The translations under genes and the position numbers were made by a program. From Megamerina dolium (Eukaryota; Arthropoda; Insecta; Diptera; Megamerinidae), in contig OY978525.1 in the NCBI GenBank assembly GCA_963854835.1, positions 59,904,855-59,968,854 of the forward strand: 64,000 nt of DNA, in the 5' to 3' direction. The notes beneath the pieces are model-generated. The model saw only the letters and a list, made by a program, of their open reading frames with translations. It ran no database searches and was not told where the DNA came from. Positions within the stretch are counted from its first letter, which is position 1, and each line of letters opens with the position of its first letter. Below, piece after piece: positions 54,549-64,000 of the stretch.

Positions 54549-56660
54549 CCCCACTAGTGGGGTAAAACTAGTCAACATTTTTTGTATGCTGTACATGAAC
54601 GAAAAAAGTGAGAAAAAACGCAAATTAATTAGTTTTTTTAATTGAAACATGTTTATTGGAATGCTTTACGATAAAAATGGCCTTCAATCAGAATCTTCTT
54701 CATCGCTGCTTTCTGGCGTGACTGGTTTTCGTGGTCTACCACTGCCGCATCCAGATGGAGTTGGATGCGAGCGTGTGCTGCAGTCAGAAACATCCTGTTC
54801 GTCGCCACGACCACCACCACTACCACGACCACGACCGGTGATTTTTTTGTGACTTTTTTCGGCAGCTGTCACCTGCTCAACTCGAAGTGTCTCCATTGGC
54901 TCAGTGCTGGTCAAGATCGTCCTTGATCGTCGATTTCGCCAGCGATTCGTCTGTTTTCTTGGCGACGCTGTTGGCAATGGCAGTACAGACTCGATTGTCG
55001 TGCTCGAATCTACCTCAAAAAGCTGCGTCAAATAGCTTTCTATGGCATTTTTTGCCATTGTGTATCCAATTCGACGTAATCAGCAACTTTTTGTTCGGAA
55101 ATGGATTCTTCCTCATTTTGTTCTGCATTTTCTTCAGCGTTTGATTCAGGCATTGGGCGATTTGTTACACTGGATGGCATGAAATCCAAATCTGTGAATT
55201 TGTTGTCATTAAATGGATAAATGCCAGTGCATTCGAACCCAGGTTCGATGTTTGCTGGCGTAACAGCTTGCTTGTATGGCTCATGCAATATCGCCGCAAT
55301 TTCATTGATTGTAATTGTTCTGGCAGGATGATTTTGCATCCACGTATCGCACGAACGATTGACCGCAATGTTCCGAACACGCTGCGGTCGAGCGGTTGAA
55401 GTTTGTGCGTGCAATACGACGGAAATGAGACGACATGAATGCCATACTCGACGCAGAAATCCAACGCTTTGATTGAGAGATGAGATTCATGGTTGTCCAA
55501 CAATAACAATCTGGGCTGTTCTTTCGATGAACCCACTCACGATTGGAAATGTTCCAAGAATAATAAAAAAAAAAATCAGCATTCATTCATCCTGATTGAC
55601 TTGCTGTGGCTGCTGAACCATTTGTATTTTCAACTCGTCCATAACTTTACCCAAATTTTGATAAACATGTCCGATGTTGTGTCGATAGAAGCTCGTCGCA
55701 CGGGCCAAGCTCATTGCTTGTGGCTTTCGAAGGGACAGCAAAACCTGCTGCCAAATTTCGTACGTCTCTTGTTGACAAGTCATAATACTTGATTTCAGCA
55801 AGTAATTCATTAACGCCACTTCTTGATCTGCGTTGAAAACCTACGGAACAACACAATATACATGAATGAGTGAAATGAACGAAATGAATGCATAAGAAAA
55901 TTACTTAAGTTCGATATTTTGTCGGCATTGGACGGTTAATGTTGTTTCTCAACGTCTGGTAATTCAATTTTAAGATTTCGGCAGCTTTGCGATCGTGGTT
56001 CTTTTTTCCACGGCGAGAATCGCTTTCTTCAATTGAGTTTCGTTTATTTTTTTATGCTGTCCTTCTCCTCTTTCCTCACCAGCTGACCGATTGACGTGCG
56101 TTCGCAGGGTCTCAAAATTTGATTTAGAATGTTTGGCCGCCTTTCTCCCTGTCTCGCCGCTTCTGATGGCCGCAATGGCACTCGCCAAGGCTTCTTTGTC
56201 GATCGGCTGCTTCTTTCGCTTGTAATTTTGCACCATTATGTCTAAAAACGAAAAACAAAACAACATCAACGAGAAATAACTATTTTTGCCCCACTCGCAC
56301 TTTTTCCGAATTTCCACTGATTTTTCAATAAACCGATAAAAATATTGAAAAACGAATATTATATTCTTGTTTAGCATCCAATTTCACTTAAGAAAAAACT
56401 CACCTTTCCGATTTTGTAACACCGATGATATTAAAACACACACGATTTAAAAATAGCAATTTTTGTAAGCGCACTCAGAACAGAGTTTGTTGCAGCGTAG
56501 CGTCTACATATGGTACCGCACGCAGCTGAAATTTTTACTGTCCGGCTTACCGGCTATGAATCCGCATCTACCATAGAGATGGTGCCTTTTTTCGTTCAAT
56601 CGTTTAGCCGTGAGAGCCAACAACTATCATTGCCACGACTACCTTTGCCCCACTCTCCCC
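54549..56660 (-). mobile_element. Pogo-like DNA transposon in element 6
   Basis: About 2.1 kb between TA dinucleotides (54547-54548, 56661-56662). The ends share AGTGGGG(T/C)AAA near each tip; the left tip is a perfect palindrome CCCCACTAGTGGGG, while the right tip read inward is GGGGAGAGTGGGGC. The transposase gene is on the minus strand. The insertion splits the integrase C-terminus of element 6. Confidence 0.75.
54684..56234 (-). pseudogene. Pogo/CENP-B-type transposase, broken
   Basis: ATG at 56234 (MVQNYKRKKQPIDKEAL): a psq-type helix-turn-helix. A second psq-like block (NHDRKAAEILKLNYQTLRNN) follows after a 1-base frameshift near 56000. A likely 64-bp intron (GTAATTTTC...TTCCGTAG, about 55844-55907) precedes VFNADQEVALMNYLL. 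The DDE_1-type catalytic end reads LLLLDNHESHLSIKALDFC, HKLQPLDRSVFGTLR (about 55375-55530), with the first catalytic aspartate region deleted. The C-terminus is acidic with an RGRGSGGGRGD tract and ends at 54684. Frame breaks near 55590, 55380 and 55050. Confidence 0.75.
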
Positions 56661-56667
56661 TACTAAA

Positions 56668-56876
56668 AGAACACCATTGTATAACGCAGAAGACCAAAAT
56701 ATGTTATTAAGATGCCAAATACATAGGTCGCACCAAGTAATTAAGGAAAATCAGGAAAACGCCAAGAAGCAATATGACAAGGTCATACACCCGATAACTT
56801 TTAAAATAGGAGAAAAATCCTTATTAAAATATCAAACGAGAAAAAACAAATTTAGTCCCATTTGGACTGGACCTTA
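56668..56876 (+). pseudogene. Element 6 integrase C-terminal part
   Basis: Plus strand: TPLYNAEDQNMLLRCQIHR, SHQVIKENQENAKKQYDK, FKIGEKSLLKYQTRKNKFSP. It continues the integrase cut at 54374; about 20 codons present in element 4 (the PFSVLYG block) are missing between them. Confidence 0.75.
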
Positions 56877-57134
56877 ATAAATAGTAAATATAAACAGTTC
56901 AGTAACAAAGGCAAAAAGTACCATAATAATTTAATAAAACCTTTCCAGCAAAATTAAGTTAACATTAAATTCGATGATGTAAACCTCGACAATAACATGA
57001 TAGCATGAGAACAAAATGTACAAAAAATTTATTAACAAGAATTAAATTTGCAGACTAAATAAAATACATAGTACTACACATATGCAAATCAAAACTTTAT
57101 ATATAGAAGCATAGGAACAAAATATATCAGATGT
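56877..57134 (+). other. Element 6 pol end and AT-rich stretch
   Basis: No open frame of note; probably the 3' untranslated part of element 6, cut by the mariner element. Confidence 0.4.
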
Positions 57135-57136
57135 AG

Positions 57137-58397
57137 TAAAAAGAAATTCATTATTTTTCCAATAGATGGTTTTATTAATCTGTATCTCGTGTTGTATAAG
57201 TGCAATCGGATTACGCTAGATGGCTAGATACGATTTCGTACTAAATAAACTTATCAAGCAGTTTTATGATTGCTTGACTCAGTCTTGTTTGAGTACGCGT
57301 CAAAGATTGACACCAGTAAAGAGAAAATACGGCATATTTTGCAGTTTTTCTTCGATAAAGACGAAAACGTAAGTAAGACGGCTGGAAATGTGAATAGTGT
57401 TTATGGTCCTGATACCATGCATGTAACAGCCGTTTACGTGCAATTTTGGTTTCGTCGATTCCTTTCCGGTAATTTTGATGTCAAAATGTACCACGCTCTG
57501 GAAGGCCAATTGTCGAAATTATCGATAAAATAATGGAAATCGTCGAGTCTGACCGTCATGTAAGCACTGTTTCTATTGCCCAGGAGCTAAACATTGCACA
57601 AAAAACCGTTTGGAACCATTTAAATAAGGCTGGATACAAAAAGAAGCTCGATATATGGGTGTCACACTAGTTAACGCAAAAAAACATCATGGACCGAATT
57701 TCTATCTGCGAATCGCTGCTGAATCGGAACAAAATCGATCTATTTCTGAAGCGTATGATTACTGGTGATGAAAAGTGGGTCACTAACGACAACGTCAAGA
57801 GAAAACGGTCGTGGTCGAATCGCGGTGTGCCGGCGCAAACTGTGGCCAAGCCAGGATTGACGGTCAGGAAGGTTTGCTCTGTGTTTGGTGGGATTGGCAG
57901 GGAATCATCTACTATGAGCTGCTTCCCTACGTCCAAACTCTTAATTCGGACATGTACTGTCAACAATTGGACCGTCTGAAGGAAGTAATCGCCCAGAAGC
58001 GGCCAGCTTTGACCAATAGGAGAGGAATTGTGTTCCATCAGGACAACGCCAGGCCACACACAATGATAGTGACTCGCCAGAAGCTCCGGGAGCTTGGTTG
58101 GGAGGTTCTTATGCATCCACCTTATAGTCCGGACCCGGCACCAAGTGATTACTACTTGTTCCTGTCTATGGCGAATGATATTGCTGATGAAAAATTCGCT
58201 TCAAGAGAAGCTTGTGGAAATCGACTGTCCCAGTTTTTTTCCAATAGGGACGAGGGTTTCTATCAGGGTGGCATTATGAAATTACTTTCAAAATGGCAAC
58301 AAGTTATCGAACAAAACGGTGCATATCTGACCTAAATCGGATAACTATGCTAAAGAAAACCATCAATTTAATGCAAAAATAATGGATTTATTTTTAC
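57137..58397 (+). mobile_element. Mariner-type transposon 1
   Basis: About 1.26 kb between TA (57135-57136, 58398-58399). Imperfect TIRs of about 40 bp: GTAAAAAGAAATTCATTATT on the left and, in reverse complement, GTAAAAATAAATCCATTATT on the right, both leading into GATGGTTTT. The length is that of a full mariner. Confidence 0.82.
57270..58335 (+). pseudogene. Mariner transposase, frameshifted
   Basis: N-terminal helix-turn-helix in 57290-57480 (KEKIRHILQFFFDKDENVSK), second HTH near 57560 (VSIAQELNIAQKTVWNHL), then ITGDEKWV at 57760 with the first catalytic D, a frameshift near 57870, GIIYYELLPYVQTLNSDMY, HQDNARPH at 58037 (second D) and YSPDPAPSDYYLF near 58123 (third D). The D,D34D spacing and blocks are mariner-like; the wording is close to the mellifera/irritans types. 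A stop follows WVSH near 57668, so it is inactive. Confidence 0.85.
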
Positions 58398-58466
58398 TAG
58401 ACTTCATATATTACATCACAACATATTTGGCAAATACTCAAACCAAAATGTAAATAACATTACTTA

Positions 58467-59464
58467 GTCAGGTCATAAATATTGGCATACACCTGGCACA
58501 TATTCATTACGAATGCAATATTAGGCGCATCCATTTCATCTTGACTGCGATTTGACAGTTGACACTTATGCTTCATTGCCACGTAAAAAGTTTTTGGCAT
58601 CAATTGTTTACAATCATGGAATGGGGCGACATCGAAAATCGTATTGTTGTTGTTGGCCTACTAAAATGCAACATGGGAAAAGGCGAAATCTTTCGGACGT
58701 TACGACCACTTGGTATTACTCGCAATTCTGTGTATCGTGCTGTGAACTTGTTTGAGGATACTAGTGGAGTACGAGACCATAAAAGATTCGGCCGTCCGCG
58801 CACTCTGAAAGCGATCAAAGCCGTGAAGAAACGAATCGACCGAAAACCGGTGCGAAAACAGAAAATCTTGTCGCGGGAAATGCAAATTTCGCAAAAATCC
58901 ATATCCATGAAGATTTGGGACTCAGAGCGTACAAGCGACACACTGGACATTTGCTCACGGCCACATTGGAGGGAAAACGCACGCACAGATAAATTCTGTT
59001 CACTGACGAGAAATTCTTCACCGTAGAAGAATCGATCAAAAAACATAACGATCGTGTGTATGCTCGGTAATCCATAGAAGCATGGCAACTCATCCCGACG
59101 ATCCAAATAGGCTTCTGCTCCAGCTCACAAGGCAAAAACGACTCAACTGTGGCTAACAAACAACATTCCGGACTTTATATCAACGAATGATTGGCCAGCT
59201 GGTAGTCCAGACCTCAACCCGTTGGATTACAAGTTGTGGTCCGTATTAGAGGTCATGGCTTGCTCTACTCGACAGTGCATCTAGCGATCGATGATTGGCC
59301 AGATCATCTCAAGTCGTGCTGGAAGGCAAATGGAATTCATTTCGAATAAGTTGTTCTAAGATTTGTAGTCATTGAATAACCCAATAAAAAAAAAAGTTTT
59401 GAAAAATATTAATTCGTTTTCATTTGGTGTCGATTTTTCCGTGTACCAATATTTATGACTTGAC
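58467..59464 (+). mobile_element. Tc1/mariner-family transposon 2 (maT-like)
   Basis: 998 bp between TA (58465-58466, 59465-59466) with TIRs GTCAGGTCATAAATATTGG on the left and GTCAAGTCATAAATATTGG (reverse complement of the right end). It lies about 70 bp from mariner 1 and is of another lineage. Confidence 0.85.
58616..59345 (+). pseudogene. maT-like transposase, internally deleted
   Basis: From ATG at 58616 (MEWGDIENRIVVVGLLKC): paired HTH blocks (FRTLRPLGITRNSVYRAVNL; KRFGRPRTLKAIKAVKKRI), LGLRAYKRHTGHLL in a shifted frame, FTDEKFFTVEE near 59000 (first D), a deletion that removes the second-D region, APAHKAKTTQLWL at 59115 and AGSPDLNPLDYKLWSVLE near 59200 (third D). The PDLNPLDY wording fits DD37D/maT-type elements. 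Several stops. Confidence 0.75.
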
Positions 59465-61418
59465 TAGGTAAACTAGAAAGATAACAGAGTGAACATAAAT
59501 ACACAAAAAACAAAAGTTTAAAATGTAATTAAGATTAGCCTACTATTATTCAACATACACTGTGGTACTTTGTATAATATATAGAACGGTTAGAAGAGAA
59601 TGTCTGTACAATAGCGTGAGAACGACACACATAATAAGAAAAAAAAAAAAACAATATGACACCAGGAAATACCCAAGCTTAAGATTTAATCTTAAAATTT
59701 TTTTGTGTTGTTTTTAGAAAGGGACATTCCAAACGGACAGATAAGAATTAAAATAAAAAAAATTAAAAAACTATACTGTCTATAATATGCTTGCCATAGA
59801 TGTATGGTAATAAACTTAATATACTCACAACTATATGAATGGTATGAGAATTACATTTATTTATTTATCTATTATTTTTTTTCTTCCCTCCCTTTATTAT
59901 AATACTTTGTTTCTGAAAACAATAAAGTAAAATTTAATATATTCAACGAATACTACAAATTTCTCTATTAATAATCAAAGAGAATATAGGGTCCATAAAG
60001 AAATACCTGAAGTCGAAATTGGAAAGTACTAGACTGTGGACAAAGTTTAGGAAAGTTCAACACTGGAACACACAAAAAAAATATAGTAATCAAAGAAGAA
60101 AACTACAGTTTTTTTAAGGGATTAAGAACAAATGGAGAGAAACAATAGGTGTCATAATAAAGAAGAACTAAAATATTTAGATATGAACACTAGACGTTAT
60201 GGAATTAATGTAAAAATTTAGAATATTCTGCCAATTAGAAAGAGGTAGGTGCAGTGTTCATGCGTATCAAGACATATGTTGCAATTCATCACGTTGAATT
60301 GTAATTCGGTGTGTGGATACTCATGCGCAGTGGGCGGGGTAATAAATTAAAAAATAATTAAAAACTTAATAAAAAATATATAGGATGCATCCAAAAATAA
60401 TACAATATCTTAAGGAAAATTACAACTAGTGGGTTAGAAATATACAGTAAATAGAGTATAGTAAGAACTTACTTCCGAAAATCCGAAAATCGATTTAGTC
60501 CGAAAATAATATGCTTCGCCATAGTAAGAACACGTAAGGATTTATCAGAAGGAATATGATAAATAGGCTAGCTAGGTTGAATACAAAAAAAAAAAAAAAA
60601 TAATATGTATAAAAATAAAATGAAATATACTTGTATGCAACAAAATATGTTCCGTTTTCAACAGATAATATTAAAAACTGTACTACCTACAAATACGAAA
60701 ATTTGGTTATTGCAACTATGAAGAGAAAATGTAATGTTGTTATTATATTTTTGTACCAAACAATAATGAATTTTTATTACCTTTTAAAAATTTATATATG
60801 GTATATATGTACATATATCTAAATTACATAAAATTTATAAACAACTTTGCCGTACTTATACAGTGCGACGTAGCAAAGAGGCATCAACATACACAAAGCC
60901 GACAAAGCAACAACATCGGCAGCACCACAATAATAGCTATGCAACCACAACCGAATAATATATTGGAAATACTGTATTTATCTGTGACAATGGTTAAACG
61001 CTTAGACTAGAAGTACAGAGTTTCACATCGACAATATTGCTTGGCAGTGCGGTGCACACAGAAACCACTCTGCAAGTTATTGTTGATACCATTCCATAAA
61101 TAGAGACAAAATTAAAATTTTGAATCGATTTATTGGACGCATTAGACACCAGCAACAATCCACAAGCACACCAAACCAAGGGCTTTTCGCTCAAAAACTT
61201 TATAATAATCCAGATTACGTTTTCAAACAAACTATAACCGAACTTTGATAAAGAGGAAGTTACTGCTTTCACCACTAGAATTCAACAAAAAAAGTTACAA
61301 CAAAACTAGTAAAAGCCAAAGCAGACAACAATCAACAGGAAACACATCGTGGTCATATGCGCCATAATCATCGAATTACCTGTAATTATATTATATATGT
61401 AAATACAACTTTTATTTT
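59465..61418 (+). other. Element 6 3' region, AT-rich, non-coding
   Basis: About 2 kb with poly-A runs and no gene. 60262-60345 matches, on the opposite strand, 37796-37880 in the 3' region of element 4, which ties this stretch to element 6. At about 60484-60522 lies a 38-bp antisense scrap of the LINE 3' end (AAAATCGATTTAGTCCGAAA). Confidence 0.55.
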
Positions 61419-61969
61419 ATGGAAAGCTAGAACATTAAGCCAACTGAGTTCCAGTTGCGTGTGAAAAAGCTGGCAAAGCACTTTCCACAATTCGTAGTTC
61501 TACACTTACGTAAGCATATTAACAATGTTTAGATATACCATGATAACTAAAATCACGTAGACTACTCATATGTATGTGTGAATATCAAAAATTTTAGATT
61601 GTAGATTGACATGTTGATAGATTTGTATGTGAACAGTTTTAGGAAAAATTGTATATAAGCTGCCAGCTTATTGAAGGCAAACGTATTTTGAGTTGTAAGT
61701 TTACGGTGAATAGTGAAGTGCAAATACTGCGATCCTTACGAAAACCTCCAGATTAACAGATGTAAAAGTGAATAAGTATAAATAGGGAAAATAAAGCCAA
61801 AGGAAGCGCGGAACAACTAAGCGCTTTTATTGAATAGGACAATAGAGCCGGTAAGTATACTCCACCAATTCAACTCTACTTTTCAGGTGATCAGTGTTGA
61901 AGTTCCGAGGGGACTCGCACCATCTAGGGAATTAGGTAATGTGGTGTTGTGGAAAAATAGTACGCGACA
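61419..61969 (+). repeat. Element 6 3' LTR
   Basis: About 550 bp on the plus strand. Homologous to the element 5 LTR (48834-49313): it shares AGCCAACTGAGTTCCAGTTG, AATTCGTAGTTCTACACTTA, TGATAACTAAAATCACGTAG and GTGTTGTGGAAAAATAGTAC near the end. It carries insertions and has AATAAAGCC near 61790. Confidence 0.75.
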
Positions 61970-63010
61970 GTATATTTCACGTTGGTTCTGTAGCTCGATC
62001 CAGTAACTGCTTAACGGTAATTATCGTTATCGTTAGTTAACTATAATTGTAGCTTGCAGTAACGACAGTAACTAAGATTATGATAATGATTATGATTCAG
62101 TATCTGTCCGGTAACGATACTTGTCGTTGCAAGTTAAGTTTTTAACTACAAACATAGTTAATTTTTTGACGTTAACTGAAAGGAAATTGAACCAAATTCA
62201 GAAATATTTTTTTCCAATGCCATAGAATATGCGATTTCATTTTTTAAAGTCACAAAAGATAGTGAATCCGGCTTGATCCGTCAGATTTTTTATAAATAAA
62301 TATTAAATTACGTATATTTATATCAAGAAAGAAACTTTGCGCGTTTTTTGGGAAATATTTGGGTGTTTATGATTATATGATAAAATAAAAATATGCGCAA
62401 AGGGAAAGAAATAGTAGTATCTCGTGAGAAAGACGAAAAAAATGAAAAATTTAACATTTTAAAAGGTTAGTTAAGAAAACGACTAACTTTTAAAGACACG
62501 ACCGATAATGAATACTTAGATATCCAGAAAAACTTAATGAATTCGAGGTCACCCAAATCATAAGCATCTTGATTTGCCCGCAAACGTTTATAATTTGGAC
62601 TTTCCGACCTTTCCGAAATAATCTAGCTGCCAATATATTCATTTATTTTAATTCATTTCTATCAGACTAAGCATATTAAAGAAAAAATATAACTTAAAAC
62701 TAGAAAATATGGCTTAAAGTTAATTTTTGGTACATTCTTGAAAGATAGAAGATCTAAATTTTATATCGAGGCATTTAATGGTCTATAAATTGGCGAGTAT
62801 AAAGCGTAATAAATCAAACCATCGTAGCGGTTTTGATGGAGCATTAAAATTAATTTTGTATAATTCTGTCTCGCCTTTTATTTCGTTATTTTAATTGCTT
62901 AAAGTTTAAATTACATTAAAATTGAATAATATAATCGAAAGTTAAGTTGAAATAGTGAAGGGTGGATGTATACTTGTGTACTTTACATTAGTTGCTAAAA
63001 TTCTAATAAG
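61970..63010. other. AT-rich unassigned sequence
   Basis: No coding frame I trust. 61995-62165 has an imperfect palindrome (CTTGCAGTAACGAC against GTCGTTGCAAG) amid repeats of TAACG and GTTAACT, possibly an old foldback or MITE. Confidence 0.4.
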
Positions 63011-63382
63011 AGGTCCGTTCGCGTACTTTACTAGTAAACTTTCTCTATCAACACGATTCAAGAGCGTAAGAAAAATCTTCTCTAAAATTGAGAACAAAGT
63101 GAAAAAGTACGCGAACAGAAAATGTGTAAGATTTACTATTAATTTCCAAACTCCTTAATTTCTGCCACATGCCAGTAAGAACTCCTGTTTTTTCTATGTT
63201 ACGAATTCTTACTAGTAGAAATATTACCAGTAAAAATTTGCAAGAATTATCACAGAGAGGAAATCAATTTCTCTCTCAATTTCCCCTCTTTTACTGGTTT
63301 TTGGCGTACACGAACACATTTCCAGGAAGAAATAATAAAATTTGTAATAATTTGTAAAACGCGAACGTACGCGAACGGACCT
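63011..63382. mobile_element. MITE E with 16-bp perfect TIRs
   Basis: AGGTCCGTTCGCGTAC at the left and its exact reverse complement at the right, 372 bp, flanked by AAG on both sides (63008-63010, 63383-63385). The TIR core CGCGAAC also occurs inside (near 63108). The family is not recognised. Confidence 0.75.
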
Positions 63383-63777
63383 AAGATCTTTGCCTTTTAT
63401 TTTGTTATTTCTTCCTTGTTGTTTTGCTTTGTTTGTGATTGTGTAATTTTGTTTGTTGTTGTTCTTATATTCATTTACAAATTTCTTCTAACTGTCCTGT
63501 TCCATATTTTAATTACATACTGTGCTTGTTTACGGTATAATTCTAGTTACAGCGGCTGGTCTATTGACTGCGGTTTATACTTACTTATTTTTTAGGTGTG
63601 CATTACACGAAAGTTGTAAAAGTGTTTAAAGAAAAAATCACCCACAATTAGTAAAATTGTTCCTCGGTCTGCTTCATCTGAGTTGTCTGTACTCAACTAC
63701 CCTCTGCTCTACCACTCGATACCACTCATAACCTTCAGTACCCCTGGCAATTCCATGTATGGTAAATCTTATAGTGA
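63383..63777. other. AT-rich unassigned sequence
   Basis: T-rich tract (TTGTTGTTTTGCTTTG) near 63417-63465; no gene seen. Confidence 0.4.
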
Positions 63778-64000
63778 AGTAAACATCAGTGTTTCATCGT
63801 CTTCCAAAAGAGGTATTTACAACTCCGTCACTTCTTCGGCCGAATTCCTACTTCTTCGCAAACAGCTGTCGACCCGAAACAATTAATCGTTGTTCCCCCC
63901 AAGAAGTCTATTTTCATTTCAAAATTTTCGAATGCAATCACAACTGATGATATTAGCTGCTACATCAATTCCAAATTACAAATATCTTCATTTCAAAATT
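63778..64000 (+). CDS. Partial open frame, possibly LINE ORF1
   Basis: A frame open from 63778 to the window edge reads, near its end, VVPPKKSIFISKFSNAITTD then DISCYINSKLQ. The K-S-I-F-I-S-K-F then T-T-D-D-I pattern resembles the nucleic-acid-binding domain of ORF1 proteins in some insect non-LTR elements. Another frame (63683-63886) covers the upstream part and may be the same gene before a frameshift. There is no start or end inside the window. This is a pattern judgement only. Confidence 0.35.

Noticed and set aside
63683..63886. Independent 67-aa serine-rich gene
   Set aside because: More likely the upstream part of the neighbouring frame (63778-64000) before a frameshift; there is no support for it as a separate gene.

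Overview
This window looks like repeat-dense, probably heterochromatic, DNA of an insect, most likely a fly. That rests on the mix of families: Ty3/gypsy elements of the mdg1/412, micropia/mdg3, 17.6/297 and Mag types, a BEL/Pao relic, a P-like THAP transposon, mariner and pogo-type transposons, MITEs, a tRNA-derived SINE and a LINE with a TTAC/GTAA tail. The AT-rich base composition agrees. The species cannot be fixed from the sequence, and I see no convincing host gene.

The left half (439-34972) is one structure: a direct tandem duplication whose unit is [long-type LTR]-[spacer]-[short-type LTR]-[micropia-like internal region]. Unit 1 is 439-23936 and unit 2 is 23937-34551; a last LTR (34552-34972) closes the array. 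Both spacers carry the same older layers: half of a long inverted repeat, a BEL/Pao LTR fragment with nested MITEs, a gutted P/THAP-type transposase gene and a BEL/Pao integrase relic. Later insertions tell the units apart. Unit 1 took a near-intact Mag-type gypsy element (2656-7268), a LINE (11565-12931) and an mdg1/412-type element (14640-22095). Unit 2 took only a SINE (27003-27383). Adding these insertions to unit 2 gives the length of unit 1 to within about 200 bp.

The best preserved micropia-like copy (29061-34972) has a SAP-motif Gag of 485 aa. Its gag-pol junction reads as a textbook -1 frameshift signal: GTTAAAC directly before the gag stop, 6 nt of spacer, then a perfect 11-bp hairpin. 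The sister copy in unit 1 has lost both parts.

The middle (35206-49313) holds two 17.6/297-type elements on the minus strand. The left one is complete in layout but broken, carries a LINE in gag and a SINE in one LTR, and has a 21-bp palindrome where its primer site should be. Its right LTR is joined into the integrase of the second, which keeps a tRNA-Ser-type primer site.

The right part (49785-61969) holds a diverged micropia-like relic on the minus strand, split by a SINE and a long (AT)n tract, and then a plus-strand 17.6-like relic. That relic contains a LINE end, a small MITE, a pogo-like transposon and two mariner-family transposons, and it ends in its own LTR at 61419-61969. The last 2 kb is AT-rich, with one clean MITE (63011-63382) and a possible reading frame that runs off the edge.
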